DNA of 64,000 nucleotides. It comes from Eulemur rufifrons. Lineage: Eukaryota; Chordata; Mammalia; Primates; Lemuridae. The first letter of the stretch is position 1; every line of letters starts with the position of its first letter. The notes under the pieces are model-generated. The model had not been told where the DNA came from, searched no databases, and was given only the letters and a program-made list of their open reading frames with translations. A program made the position numbers and the translations under genes. Shown piece after piece: positions 23,655-33,790 of this stretch. The stretch covers positions 43,720,001 through 43,784,000 of the forward strand of contig NC_090990.1 in NCBI RefSeq assembly GCF_041146395.1, given 5' to 3'.

Positions 23655-23795
23655 GGAGCTCTACGGGGGCTCTGCCACTTTCTGATTTGAGTAAATCCAT
23701 TCTCCTCTCTGGGCTTCAGTTTCCTCATCTGTAGAATGGGCATGTTGGGCTAAATGATTCTCTAAGCTCCTTTCAGCTCTGACATTCTGTGATTC
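23655..23795 (-). repeat. MIR SINE
   Basis: 'cttcagtttcctcatctgt' and 'agaatgggcatgttgggct' are the reversed MIR core. Confidence 0.75.
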
Positions 23796-23868
23796 TGCTT
23801 GGAAAATGATGAAGCAAAAAATATGTAAGCACCAGGGGAAATGGGTGATCTTAAAAATTGCTCCAGTT

Positions 23869-24192
23869 GGCCAAGTCCAGTGGCTCATGCCTGTAATCCT
23901 AGCACTCTGGGAGGCCGAGGCGGGTGGATCGCTCAAGGTCAGGAGTTCGAGACCAGCCTGAGCAAGAGCGAGACTCCGTCTCTACTAAAAATAGAAAGAA
24001 ATTATATGGACAACTAAAATATATATAGAAAAAATTAGCCGGGCATGGTGGCGCGTGCCTGTAGTCCCAGCTACTCGGGAGGCTGAGGCAGTAGGATCGC
24101 TTGAGCCCTTTGAGGTTGCTGTGAGCTAGGCTGACGCCATGGTACTCACTCTAGCCCGGGCAACAAAGTGAGACTCTGTCTCAAAAAAAAAA
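23869..24192 (+). repeat. Alu 1 of abutting pair, strepsirrhine type
   Basis: Near-consensus body with the 'tggacaactaaaatatata' block, but a non-canonical head 'ggccaagtccagtggctca'. Flanked by the 16-base duplication 'aaaaattgctccagtt' (23,853-23,868 and 24,193-24,208). Confidence 0.95.
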
Positions 24193-24208
24193 AAAAATTG
24201 CTCCAGTT

Positions 24209-24528
24209 GGCCAAGCCCAGTGGCTCATGCCTGTAATCCTAACACTCTGGGAGGCCAAGGTGGGAGGATCGCTTGAGCTCAGGAGTTTGAGACCAGCCTG
24301 AGCATGAGTGACACCCCATCTGTACTAAAAACAGAAAAAATTAGCCAGGCATTAGGGTACACACCTGTAGCCCCAGCTACTTGCAAGGTAAGGCAGGAGG
24401 ATTGCTTGAGCCCAGGAGTCTGAGGTTGCTGTGAGCTAGGCTGGCTGTATTCTACCCAGGGTGACAGAGTGAGACTCTGTCTAAAAAAAAAAAAAGAAAG
24501 AAAGAAAGAAAGAAAGAAGAAAGGAAAT
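24209..24528 (+). repeat. Alu 2 of abutting pair, with (GAAA)n tail
   Basis: An older Alu starting 'ggccaagcccagtggctca', directly after the right target duplication of Alu 1. The tail is a (GAAA)n microsatellite (about 24,494-24,528). Confidence 0.92.
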
Positions 24529-25074
24529 TGAGTTCCCCTCCTCTTCCCTCCCCTTCCCGCTTTAAAATTAAAAAAAAAAATAAAAAAATAAAAGGCTCCA
24601 ATTAAGGAACTAGAAGGAATGGAGAAAGCCCCGGTGACCTACACAAGGAAATCAGTCAAGCCTCCTAAGGAGGCACAGAAGACCGGCTGTGACTTGCTGG
24701 GTAAGCCACACCCACTCCTCACATTCCTTCCAAGGGCAGCCCCAGCCTGAACTCATAGCCATAACCATATGTTTTGGGGGCAAGGAGGGAGGGAAATCCT
24801 AGAGGTGGATGCTAATCCCTGAAGAGAGCTGCTTCTGAAGTCCTATAGTCAGCGGAGGCAAGCTGAGTTTCAAAACAGAAGCACAGGGGGAGTCTTCTTT
24901 GGAGGAAGTGAGTAAAAAAGGTGTCTTACCCTGCTAGGTACCTGGGCTAGGAAGCCAAAGACAAAGGTTTTAAGCCCTGGCTTTGGCACATGGAGAACAT
25001 GTGTTCATGAGTTCATTCAACCTCTTCAAACCTCAGCATTTGGGCGTGTGACATGGATAAAATCTAGAGAAGAG
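24529..25074. other. Intergenic, no gene seen
   Basis: A-rich run near 24,565-24,595, then unassigned sequence. A weak reversed MIR at about 24,960-25,070. Confidence 0.4.
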
Positions 25075-25275
25075 AAAATTTAAAATATACTGAACTCTCC
25101 ACTAAGTGCTCAGATTGTTCTGGGCACATATCATTGACTTCACTTAATCCTGGCAATGGTGACAGAGGGATTTGTAGTTTCATTTAACACATGAGGAAAT
25201 AGAGGAATTAAGTGACTTCCTGACCCTATAATACAGCAAGATTTGAATTCAGGTTTTTCAAGATCTGGGTTATTT
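25075..25275 (+). repeat. MIR SINE
   Basis: 'acttcacttaatcctggca' and 'aacacatgaggaaatagag' are the MIR core in plus orientation. Confidence 0.75.
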
Positions 25276-26829
25276 CCAGTAAATCAATGTCTCAAAGATT
25301 ATATGTGTGAAAGTGCTTTACAAACTGTAAGTGCTATAAAGTGCAAGAAGTTGTAGTCCTTAATTAATGCAGAAATTTACCATTGTCCAGAAGTGACATT
25401 TTGACGGAGGAAAGGATTTTTTTTCAGGAAGCCTCCTTTGTTCAGCTACACACTCGATCTTTAATCTATTTATTTTCTAGGCAGTCAAGTGAGTTTTTAA
25501 AAGTGCCTCTTAAAACAATGCAGCTTTCTAGTTCCAGCTGTGCCACGCAAACATTAATCTTGAGAAGTCACTTGCTATTTTCATTAGTGAAAGGAGAGGT
25601 TAGGTCAGAGGTGATCGCCAAGGTCTCTTCCCTCTCACTTCAGTGACTCAGAGAAGTGGTAAGCACCCCGGGGGAGCCTCACTATCATTGCTAAGGAGCC
25701 TACTATAACCTCAAATACTTTGGCCATCCTTCCCACTGTGGGGGAACCCACCCACATCCACCCTCTTCTTTTGGTAAGTCCCATTGCATGCCTTTGAGCC
25801 TCAAATAAAGTTTGGGGCCTGGAGCAGTCCCTCCCCAGCTAGAGTGCCTGCAGTCTTTGAGATCTCTGGCCATCCTAACGTATCCTCTCCACCAGTGCAA
25901 ACCAGCCACAGCCCCAAGTTGTGAAGACAGGGGCTGAGAGCTGCCTCCTCCCAGTTCTTACTGGTGTTTCAGTCTTGAGGGGTCAGTTTACATTGCAGTC
26001 AGGATGGAAGGAGGGGCATGTGATAGATTCCAGGGGAAGAAACTGAAGTCTTGGATCTAGCTTATTTGTTGTTGGATACTTGATATACCAACCACTCCCT
26101 CCTTTGTACACATCTATTGTTGCATCAATTTCCTAGTAATTGCAGTAACTTATTCACCTGTGGGCCACCCCACAGCTACACACATAAAGAAATGTGAATA
26201 AGTGAGAAGAAAAAGATAAATAAGGAGACAAGTGGCTAATTTTTACAGCTAATAGGAAATACAGGTCTTTCAAGCACATTAATTGTAAAAATCTTAGGAA
26301 ACCAAGCTATGCATATACAACCACGGCATAGAACCCACTACAGACTGACTGTAATTATATGGGAAAGCTATTTAATCTCAGAGCCACAACACTTGGAGAT
26401 TAAGTAATTTGCCCAAGGGCTAAATGGGAACAGTACCACCTATTTCGGAGTAGCAACAGGATTCAAAGGAGATACAGTTTGTGAAACAAATTAAGAGTTT
26501 CTCTCTTCGCTGGTGAGAAGCTGGTGAGAAGCCTCGTTTAGAGGTGACCAAAGGCTGGCACCCTTTTCCACAAAAGCTGTTAGTTTCAGCCTCCTCCCTC
26601 AAACTCATTCTCCCGCAGTTGGGAAGAGGTTTCCAAATAATCTTATTTGAATAGCATCTGCACTGGCCAGTTAGGATATCTCAGGACACACCAGAGTGGC
26701 AACATGAAATGTCCACTTCTGCAAAAACAGTGTTAGAATTTGAAATAAAAAATACAAGTCATGGGAAATTAGACAGAGGAGACCAAGGTGATAAATATCT
26801 GGAGGGAGTTTTCACAAACGCCATCTTTT
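25276..26829. other. Intergenic region downstream of TACSTD2, no gene seen
   Basis: Low in recognisable repeats for 1.5 kb apart from MIR-like scraps near 26,390. Open frames are short and featureless. Low repeat content could mean conserved non-coding sequence, but the sequence alone does not show it. Confidence 0.4.
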
Positions 26830-27568
26830 GGTTGTGCCTTTCACATATTTTATTAAATTCATGTTTTAAAAAAAAAATCACAGCAGCATTATCAAAGACA
26901 ACATATGTACATACATTTTACAAAAGAAAACATGACTAATATCAGCTGTAGGAAAGGCAAGCTGAAGAACAGACATTGAGTTTCTGGGGTAGCGTCTGTG
27001 CTCGAAGGGAGACATCTAAAATGTGTTCAGGAGGCTGAAACAGGCTTCCTTCCTGGTGACAAGCGTGTGTGGTCGGTAATACAAATGATGGTAATGAGGA
27101 TACTACATAGGCCCAATTAACAAACTCCTCAACTGTAAGGCCATGATATAAGCGGAGCTCGTCAAATAACTTAAACCCAAGACAGCAAAAGTGCTGTTTC
27201 CCATCTAAACCCATTTAGGCCTTCAAAATCTATTCCGTCGCTTTCAAACGATGCTGGGTTTTCATACAGACACTTGCTTCTTACACATAACGCTGCGCCA
27301 TCCTTTCCTTAACTCTCCCAATCAAGTTTCTTACTGGACCGAAAAGGAAGGAATTTTAGAAATGCTTTCTTCAAGACAGAAGTCAGAAAGAGAGGCACTC
27401 TGAGGCCAGGATCTATTAAATTTGGTATGTGCGCGAAGGGGAAGGGGAAGGCAGGAATTTGGGAGGAGAAATGGCTCCTCTGGGCCAAGAGTTAGGAAGC
27501 CTGACTCTCTTTGGTCTGGGACGATGCTGGAATCCGGTACCCCATCCCGCTCCCTACCCCGCCGGTAC
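26830..27568 (-). other. TACSTD2: TACSTD2 3' UTR
   Basis: About 740 bases between the stop codon and the predicted cleavage site. No repeat is recognisable in it, although the flanks are repeat-rich, which agrees with selection on the transcript. The end point is inferred from the AATAAA at 26,849-26,854. Confidence 0.7.
26849..26854 (-). terminator. TACSTD2: Poly(A) signal of TACSTD2
   Basis: The minus strand reads TTTAATAAAATATGTG, a canonical AATAAA about 715 bases after the stop codon. I saw no earlier canonical signal on the minus strand between it and the stop. Cleavage is expected near 26,830. Confidence 0.75.
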
Positions 27569-28528
27569 CTACAAGCTCGGTTCCTTTCTCAACTCCCCCA
27601 GTTCCTTGATCTCCACCTTCTTGTACTTCCCCGACTTCCTCCGGTTGGAGATCACCAGGACGACCACGCCGGCGACGAGGGCCACCACGACCACCACGAT
27701 GACGGCGATGAGGCCGGCGGTGAGGCGCTTCATGGAGAACCGCGGGGGCTTCTCGTCCAGGTAGTAGATGAGCGTCCGCTCCACCTGGAGGGGCTCGCCG
27801 CGCACGCGCAAGTCCAGGCCGCCGTGACCCTGGAACAGCGACTCGCCCTTGACGTCCCTCTCGAAGTAGTAGGCGGCGTCGGCGATGTCCACGTCGCCGG
27901 GGGCCTTCTGCGACGCGTTCTGCCGCAGCTCGATCTGGATGGTGGGCTGCTCGTAGTGCACGGCCGCCACGAACTTGGGGTGCAGCCGGTAGCGCTCCCG
28001 GAAGAGCCGCCGCAGCTCGGCGTCCAGGTCCGAGTGGTTGAAGGCGCGGGCGGCCGGGCGGTGGCGCAGGTCGATGAGGATGTGGTGGGTGCGCACCAGT
28101 TCGTCGCAGAGCAGGCTCAGGTCGCCCTTGTCGGTGCGGCGCACGCCCACCGAGTTCACGCACCAGCACACCGACGTCTGGTTGCACTGGCGCGCCTTGA
28201 AGCGGCCCTCGTGGTCGCAGTCGGGGTCGTAGAGGCCGTCGTTGTCCACGAGCGCGTGCTCGCTCGGCCGCACCAGTCCGCGGCCGCTCTTGGGGGCGTT
28301 CATGCGCGCCTTGAGCAGCAGGCACTTGGAGGTCAGCGTGGAGCAGTCCACCGCGACGCCCGAGCCGAGCGCGCGGCACTGGCAGCGGCCGCCGGGGCCG
28401 TCGGGGCTGCACACGGTCATCTTGTTGGTGGGGCACGTGCAGTTGTACTGGGCGGCCGCGTGGCTGGTCACCGCGGCCAGCACCAGCAGCAGCAGCGGCG
28501 GCGGCGCGAGGCCCGGGCCCCGGGCCAT
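27569..28528 (-). CDS. TACSTD2: TACSTD2 (Trop-2), tumour-associated calcium signal transducer 2, complete single-exon CDS
   Basis: Complete 319-residue type I membrane glycoprotein of the EpCAM/Trop family; the human protein is 323 residues. In order: signal peptide about 1-26 (leucine-rich, ending TSHAAAQ), an N-terminal cysteine-rich module from Cys30, a thyroglobulin type-1 domain about 66-141 with the signature CWCV at 121-124, a cysteine-free membrane-proximal domain, one membrane segment about 271-293 (AGLIAVIVVVVVALVAG), and a basic 26-residue tail starting NRRKSGKYKK. All twelve expected ectodomain cysteines are present. N-glycosylation sequons are at N29, N116, N164 and N204. Ser299 matches human phospho-Ser303. 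The start codon sits in an optimal Kozak context (gccaccATGg). There is no intron, as in human, because this gene arose by retroposition of an EPCAM-like gene (family knowledge). Known role: epithelial surface protein affecting adhesion and calcium signalling. Against human from memory, four signal-peptide residues are missing and the residue after Arg83 is Gly. Confidence 0.98.
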   Translation of the reverse strand: MARGPGLAPPPLLLLVLAAVTSHAAAQYNCTCPTNKMTVCSPDGPGGRCQCRALGSGVAVDCSTLTSKCLLLKARMNAPKSGRGLVRPSEHALVDNDGLYDPDCDHEGRFKARQCNQTSVCWCVNSVGVRRTDKGDLSLLCDELVRTHHILIDLRHRPAARAFNHSDLDAELRRLFRERYRLHPKFVAAVHYEQPTIQIELRQNASQKAPGDVDIADAAYYFERDVKGESLFQGHGGLDLRVRGEPLQVERTLIYYLDEKPPRFSMKRLTAGLIAVIVVVVVALVAGVVVLVISNRRKSGKYKKVEIKELGELRKEPSL

Positions 28529-28636
28529 GGTGGCGCGAAGGTAGCGCTGACCGGACGCGGTGGACCGACGCGGCGCGGGGCTCTGCAGGGCTCGGCGGGG
28601 CTCGGGCTCCGGCGTCTGGGGCAGTCTGCGGGCGTC
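28529..28636 (-). other. TACSTD2: TACSTD2 5' UTR (start inferred)
   Basis: The stretch between the ATG and the position 25-31 bases downstream of the TATA box. It is GC-rich and has no upstream intron signal that would be needed. The exact start is inferred, not seen. A transcript from here to the poly(A) signal is about 1.8 kb, close to the human single-exon mRNA as I remember it. Confidence 0.6.
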
Positions 28637-28660
28637 TGCCGCCCGGCCGCTCCCTCCAGC

Positions 28661-28667
28661 TCTTATA
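28661..28667 (-). promoter_or_regulatory. TACSTD2: TATA box of TACSTD2
   Basis: The minus strand reads GAGTATAAGAGCTGG here, a TATAAGA box inside otherwise GC-rich sequence about 135 bases upstream of the ATG. It predicts a focused start near 28,636. A GC box (GGGGGGCGGG on the minus strand) lies at 28,731-28,740. Confidence 0.7.
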
Positions 28668-29097
28668 CTCCGCTCGACCTGCCCGGCTGGTTCGGCCGCC
28701 GACTTACCCGCTGGTATTTGGGTGACACATCCCGCCCCCCTGCCGTCCCACGGAAGGCCCGGCCAGCCCTGCGCCGCCCGCGATAGGATCAGGGCAGGGG
28801 AAGCTGCTCCCGCCTCCTCCGGACCGAAAGCCCGGGAGAGGAAAACCGATACTCACCTGCGGGCTGCGCGGGACCCGCCCCCAGCCCGCCCGGCTCCACC
28901 CGGGGAGGGACCCGCCCTCGGCACGGCCTTTCGCCCAGGACCTGGGGCTTCCCAGCAGCTCTCGGCGCAGGGAGCCCAAGGAGATTCATTGAGAGGTGTG
29001 GCCCGCGACAGTCGCGCTCTCCCTACTCCCAACCCCTTCCTTTTCGTTCTCCCTTTCCCACCCCCTCTCCCTCCCTCTTTCCCCGGTTCTCATAACA

Positions 29098-29255
29098 GGA
29101 CACATTGATACTGTTTACAGTTCACAAACAGTATCTCATCCTCACGCCAGTCCTGACAGGTACGGGCTGTCGGACCCATTTTACAGGTGATGCTGAAGAG
29201 GCTGAGACCTGAAGTCACCCAGCCATCAGTCCTCAGACTCCTGCCAGGGGTCTTC
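29098..29255 (+). repeat. MIR SINE
   Basis: 'atctcatcctcacgccag' and 'cccattttacaggtgatgc' give the MIR core, just upstream of the TACSTD2 CpG island. Confidence 0.65.
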
Positions 29256-29430
29256 GGTCCCCTGTCTGGCTGTTGTGAGACCTTCAATAAATGTTTGTGG
29301 AAATCAAGTGGCGCAGAATCCGAAGGGGAGTTGGGGCGTAGTTCTGTGACTCACCGTATCGCCGCTAAAATCCAGGTGTCCTGGCGTCCAGTGCACTAAA
29401 AGTTCGGTTAAACACTGATTTTCTCTCCAC

Positions 29431-29466
29431 ACACACACACACACACACACACAGGCACACACACAA
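29431..29466. repeat. (CA)n microsatellite
   Basis: About 12 CA units, one 'gg' interruption, then more CA. A likely polymorphic marker about 0.8 kb upstream of the TACSTD2 promoter. Confidence 0.95.
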
Positions 29467-30119
29467 AGAATATTTATGTGTGCACTAGGTATAGGGAAAC
29501 AAAAAAGAAAAAATTCTTAAGGAGCCAGCAAGATTATAAGGCGTTTTTTGTGCAATTTGATTCTAAAAGAGCAAATCATTGCTTTTTGTTTTCTGTATCC
29601 CACACAAGTAGCTGAGCCACTGCAAATAATGAAAGAACCGAGCCTGTGAGAAATTGCTTGTCTGCCCCTGCGTGGCTGCTTTCACAGGACAGAGGGGTTG
29701 CAATCTCTTTGAATCATTGAGAAAGTCCAGAGTTTCAAAGCCGTGGTAAAATTAACAATAATTAGCAAGCTATAATTATTCCCAGGTCCTCCCTCAAAGC
29801 ACATTTTATATATTCAGCATTTAATGTGCACCACCAGGGGTGCAAGGGTGTTGTTAGCAGATAAAAGCCAGCTAGGCCTCTGTCCCATTAATTTCCAAGC
29901 AATTCCCGTGGCAGGTAGATGGAAATATATTATTCTGCCTTTACAGATAGAGGAAGTAGAGACATGTGAGGGACAATCTCTTACAAACTCCAGAGTCGTG
30001 AGGATACGTCTCTGCGCTCTAGCCCCACTGTCTCTGGCCAGGTCTTCCTTGGACAAACAGCCTCGTCAGGATCCAGTTTCTTTTCCCTTCTTCAACACCA
30101 GTCCACCCTGCCTTCAAGT
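29467..30119. other. Intergenic, no gene seen
   Basis: Unassigned sequence upstream of TACSTD2. The 135-codon frame starting at 29,824 runs into an L2 and is not credible. Confidence 0.4.
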
Positions 30120-30250
30120 GGGCTTTCTAAATCACAAACCTGTGCCCTTTATCTCCCCGTTAAGAACCTTTCCAATCTGGAGTGAGGGGGTGCTCTTGGC
30201 TCTCAGAATAAAATTTATACTTCTTAAATAAGTATCTAAGATCATTCCTA
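30120..30250 (+). repeat. L2 LINE fragment
   Basis: 'tttctaaatcacaaacctg' to 'ctcagaataaaatttatac' matches the L2 region before the 3' end. It is broken by the MIR that follows. Confidence 0.6.
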
Positions 30251-30410
30251 TGTGACCTTTTAGGCAAGCTACTTAACTTCTCTGTGTCTTAGTTTCCTCA
30301 TCTGTAAAATGGGAATAATAAAGGTACCAATCTTACAAGGGTGTGAGAATTAATGTAGATAAATGGCTTTGAAGAATATCCCTTCTAACAGTATCTGTAC
30401 ACAGTAAGCA
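30251..30410 (-). repeat. MIR SINE
   Basis: 'tcttagtttcctcatctgt' and 'aaaatgggaataataaagg' are the reversed MIR core. Confidence 0.8.
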
Positions 30411-30469
30411 ACAGATAGGTGTTAACTGCTGTCATCATTGTCATCATCATCATCATCACCATCTTGCCC

Positions 30470-30680
30470 CTGCCAACTTTTTCAGACTTCCTCATGTTTT
30501 CAAACCTTTGCAAAATCATCTACCTGGAATCCTTTCTTTATCTATTTAGTGCATAATTGTGTTTTTCTACTCAGTTCTTGGGTCCTCTCCAGGAAGCCTT
30601 CCCTGGTAAGGTCTTCCCATCTGCACTCAGGGATATGCCTCCTCTCTGTGCTTTCCTTATCCCATACATACTAAGATAAC
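30470..30680 (+). repeat. L2 LINE fragment
   Basis: 'gtcctctccaggaagcctt' and 'ccctggtaaggtcttccca' resume the L2 after the MIR. Confidence 0.65.
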
Positions 30681-30684
30681 AATA

Positions 30685-30845
30685 TTAACGTTTCTGGGCT
30701 TTTGTCCTCCCATCTGTAAAATGGGTATAATAGAGTCTATTTCATGGGTTATGAAAGAATCAAATAGAAATATATGAGATAGTAGATGCTAAAGCTTTGT
30801 AAACTCTGAGACACTGTAAAACTGTTAGATTGCATTTTTATACTT
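30685..30845 (-). repeat. MIR SINE
   Basis: 'tcctcccatctgtaaaatg' and 'ggtataatagagtctattt' are the reversed MIR core. Confidence 0.7.
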
Positions 30846-31409
30846 AAAACATCTCTCCTGTCTTCTCATTTTTCCAGCTATTGACTAGTAGCCACAATCC
30901 TCTCTAATTGGCAGAGTCCCCTGCTTGTCATTCCACTGGGTCCCAGGCTGGCAGGAGGAAAGCTGACAAAAGAGGGTTCTCAGGACTGAGGAATGTGTGT
31001 TATGGTGCCATGGGCTACTTAGCTAGGACAGACCCAAATGGTTGTGCATTACTGGGGCTAGTGCTCTGAAGTCTCCAAATCTGCCTCTTCCAATTACGTT
31101 AAGTACTGGGAGGATGGGAGTAGAAGGTGCCCGGCATCAGTACTTTCCGTGGAAGATGGAGTTACCCAAAGACGACCTCTCATTCCTCTCACCCTCACTT
31201 CCTGAAATTCTGTGATTCTGCCAGGCTTTTCCCAGTAGTCACACAAACACCACAATGAGTTCATTAAGTAAACACAGTCTCAGCTCTGATTCTCTTTTTC
31301 CCCTCATCCATTTCCTGCCTAATTCTACAAAATATCTATCACATATCAGCTTATCTTTTTGTATGTTTTTCAATTTTAATTTAAAAATATTTAATAAAAA
31401 TATTCCATC
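30846..31409. other. Intergenic, no gene seen
   Basis: Unassigned, with scattered L2-like words after 31,250. Nothing coding. Confidence 0.4.
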
Positions 31410-31525
31410 AACTCAGGCTTGCCAAGTGTTTGTAAGGGACAGGAACCACATCTGAATGCTGTAGCCCCAGCAGTAGCATATATTAGGCAGTAAGCAATGT
31501 TTGTTGGATTAATCGACATTGAGAA
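31410..31525 (+). repeat. L2 LINE 3' terminus
   Basis: 'gggacaggaaccacatctg', 'tgtagccccagcagtagca' and 'tgtttgttggatt' give the L2 terminal order. Confidence 0.65.
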
Positions 31526-31825
31526 TGTTATAGCATCAATATACTGTCCCAGGAGTCATCATGTTTCAGCACTTGTTTCCTGGTCTAAATCTCACCACCT
31601 ACCCTAGCCATGAATCTCTATCCCTACCCTAAGCCACCCTCCAGACACCCAAATTCAAGAAACTCTGGGTAAGGATGCCCTGAGTGTGACTTTTGCTTTT
31701 ATGTATGATTCTAAACTTTTATCAGCCTGTGCCTGTAAGGAGAAGGGATATGATCTGATGAGCCCAAGAGCAGCTTGGAATTCTGTAGCAAGCATGTAGC
31801 ATAGTTTAAAGAAAATAGATTTGGG
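31526..31825. other. Intergenic, nothing recognised
   Basis: Unassigned sequence of about 300 bases. Confidence 0.4.
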
Positions 31826-32300
31826 GTCCAGTGAGAGTTAGGCTCAAATTCTGGCTTCACACCACTCACTTCTGTGTGGTTTCCAGCAAGTTATTTCCCC
31901 ACTCTGACCCTCAGTTTCCTAATTATAAAACAAGGGTAATAATGCCTTCATTGCCCCATGTCTGTGAATAGGATGATTTCTCACCTTGTTATTAAGAACA
32001 CGTGTTTCCCCCATTGAACTTTATGCTTCAGCTATTTTTGTGCTCTGTTTTATAAACTCTTGATTATCTGATTCTCTTTGGTGTAAGACCGATACCAACA
32101 TGTGAGTTTTATGTAATATTAAAGGGTATGATATATAAAAACAAAACACAAAAAAACAAAACTGTGTTTGATTACTTTAAAAAAAAAAAAAAAACAACAC
32201 TTACCACCCAGAATTATTTTAATGATTCAAGATAAAGAATTTAAAATACCCAACACAGTGTTTGGCAAGTAGTAAGTAAAATAATCTTAGCTATTATTAT
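31826..32300 (-). repeat. MIR SINE, probably split
   Basis: The 'cctcagtttcctaattata' core at 31,910-31,930 and a tail-like 'tttggcaagtagtaagtaa' near 32,262 are separated by an AT-rich insert with a 16-A run (about 32,180). Confidence 0.55.
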
Positions 32301-32489
32301 CCGCCGTCTTAGGAATGTGAGCATGCTTTGAGATCATTAAAGGGTTCTGCACAAGGCCTGTAATTATGGGGACTACTGAAGATCAAGTCCAAGGAGCTGG
32401 GTGCTAGGTAGGAGAACTGCCTGAGAGCTCCCATCATCCTCTGACCTTCTGGATGCAAGAATATGTGGAATAGCTAGATGCAGATAGTG

Positions 32490-32690
32490 CTTTAGTATAT
32501 TTGCTTCCATTATCTGCTGGAATCCTACAGTACCCCTGGGGGCTAGGCAGGGAAGATATTATTATCCCTATTTTACAGATGTGGAAACAGAGGTCTTAGG
32601 AGAGGGAAGGAGGGACTTGCCCATGGTCACGTGCTTATATCTGAGGCCAGACCTAGAATCCAGGTGCCCTGACCACAAATGTATACAGAA
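32490..32690 (+). repeat. MIR SINE
   Basis: 'ccctattttacagatgtgg' and 'aaacagaggtcttaggaga' match MIR in plus orientation. Confidence 0.8.
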
Positions 32691-33620
32691 ATTAACAAAG
32701 ATGAAACTAACAAAGGGATGAAAAAGGTTACAGTCTCATCTCATGTTTCTTTTACTTGTATAAATATTTTTAGAAAGTTCTGGTTTCATGAAAAATGATC
32801 AAATAGCTAATTGTGTCAGGCACAACTGTGAACCTACACCTGAAAACCCTAGGACTTAGGTCATTAACCGCCACTGCCTCGTACTTTGGAGTAGAAGTCG
32901 TCCCTGTTGTCTCTACTTGGCTACAAAGAAACAGCCTGCGTATGAGTTGTGCACTGCCAAGTATTAGCCATGGACCTGGGCAGGTTCTTCCCTTCGGTTT
33001 CCTTTTGTCCAAAATAAGGATTATACCTCTTAAAGATGCTGCGAGGATACAGTGGCATAGTGTCTATGAGGCTGCCCAACGCCCACCCGGGAGGGGTGTT
33101 CACTCTTCCTGCTGGCCTGACCACCATCAGCATCGTCCTCTGTAAGGAACACCTTTTAAGACAGTGGGCAGTTGCGGTTTCCCTTCCTCCTCAGAGGGAG
33201 CCTGGAGTCCTAGGGGAAGCAGGTGACTTTTCAGCCAGCATACGGAAAATGCAGAGGGAGAAGCCAGCCATGGTGATAGCGCGGGTTAGAGGAAGGAGGC
33301 CCCAAGAAACAGGACATAGAAAGAAGGAAGTCAGCTCAGGGGCTGGGGAGCACGTGTGGGAAGAATGGAATAGGAAAGGGGTGCACAACTGTGTCTTCAA
33401 TGTTTCATTTCTTTAAAAATGTGACTCAAGTATAACAAAATATAAGGACTCCAACGAGCCAGGAGATGGGCACTCTCTGTATTTTCTTGTTTGCTTAAAA
33501 TATTCATAATAAAAAAAAATTTCAAGTCGGGTCAATCTCTCAAAGTAAGTTTTTGAGTAAGTTTTTGGGAGTAAACTTTCTGTTTTTGCTTCTTGTCTTT
33601 TTCTCCATTTCCATATTTTC
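32691..33620. other. Intergenic, no gene seen
   Basis: Open frames of up to 126 codons at 32,813-33,416 overlap each other on both strands and carry no known domain. The block at 32,800-33,050 may be a worn MIR (reversed). Confidence 0.4.
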
Positions 33621-33790
33621 TGTTATTAATGGAAACTGCCATTTATTGATCACCACATTATAAATTCCCTATAATTCCACCAGCAACTCTATAAAGTAAT
33701 TATTCTTTTCCCCATTCCCCTGATCAGTAAGCTGAGGCTTAAGGTTACACAGAAACCAGGCCAGGAGGGATTTGCACCCAAGTCTGGTGA
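33621..33790 (+). repeat. MIR SINE
   Basis: 'ctgccatttattgatcacc' and 'gtaagctgaggcttaaggt' are MIR-type. Confidence 0.65.

Larger units (their letters stand above)
27560..28990. promoter_or_regulatory. TACSTD2: CpG island over TACSTD2 body and promoter
   Basis: Very GC-rich and CpG-dense sequence covers the whole coding region, 5' UTR, TATA box and about 350 bases upstream, ending sharply near 28,990. The 3' UTR is AT-richer. The minus-strand promoter part holds a GC box at 28,731-28,740 and a CAGGTG E-box at about 28,855-28,860. Methylation of this island is the likely control of expression, as known for human Trop-2 (inference for this species). Confidence 0.8.

Noticed and set aside
27492..28436. 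314-codon minus-strand frame overlapping TACSTD2 in another phase
   Set aside because: Arg/Pro-rich out-of-frame translation of the Trop-2 gene. The in-frame product has signal peptide, domains and membrane segment.
27422..28786. 454-codon plus-strand open frame
   Set aside because: It is antisense to the TACSTD2 coding region and reads as low-complexity Ala/Val/His/Arg sequence. A shadow of the real gene.
29824..30231. 135-codon plus-strand frame upstream of TACSTD2
   Set aside because: Its second half is L2 sequence, and no domain or start context supports it.
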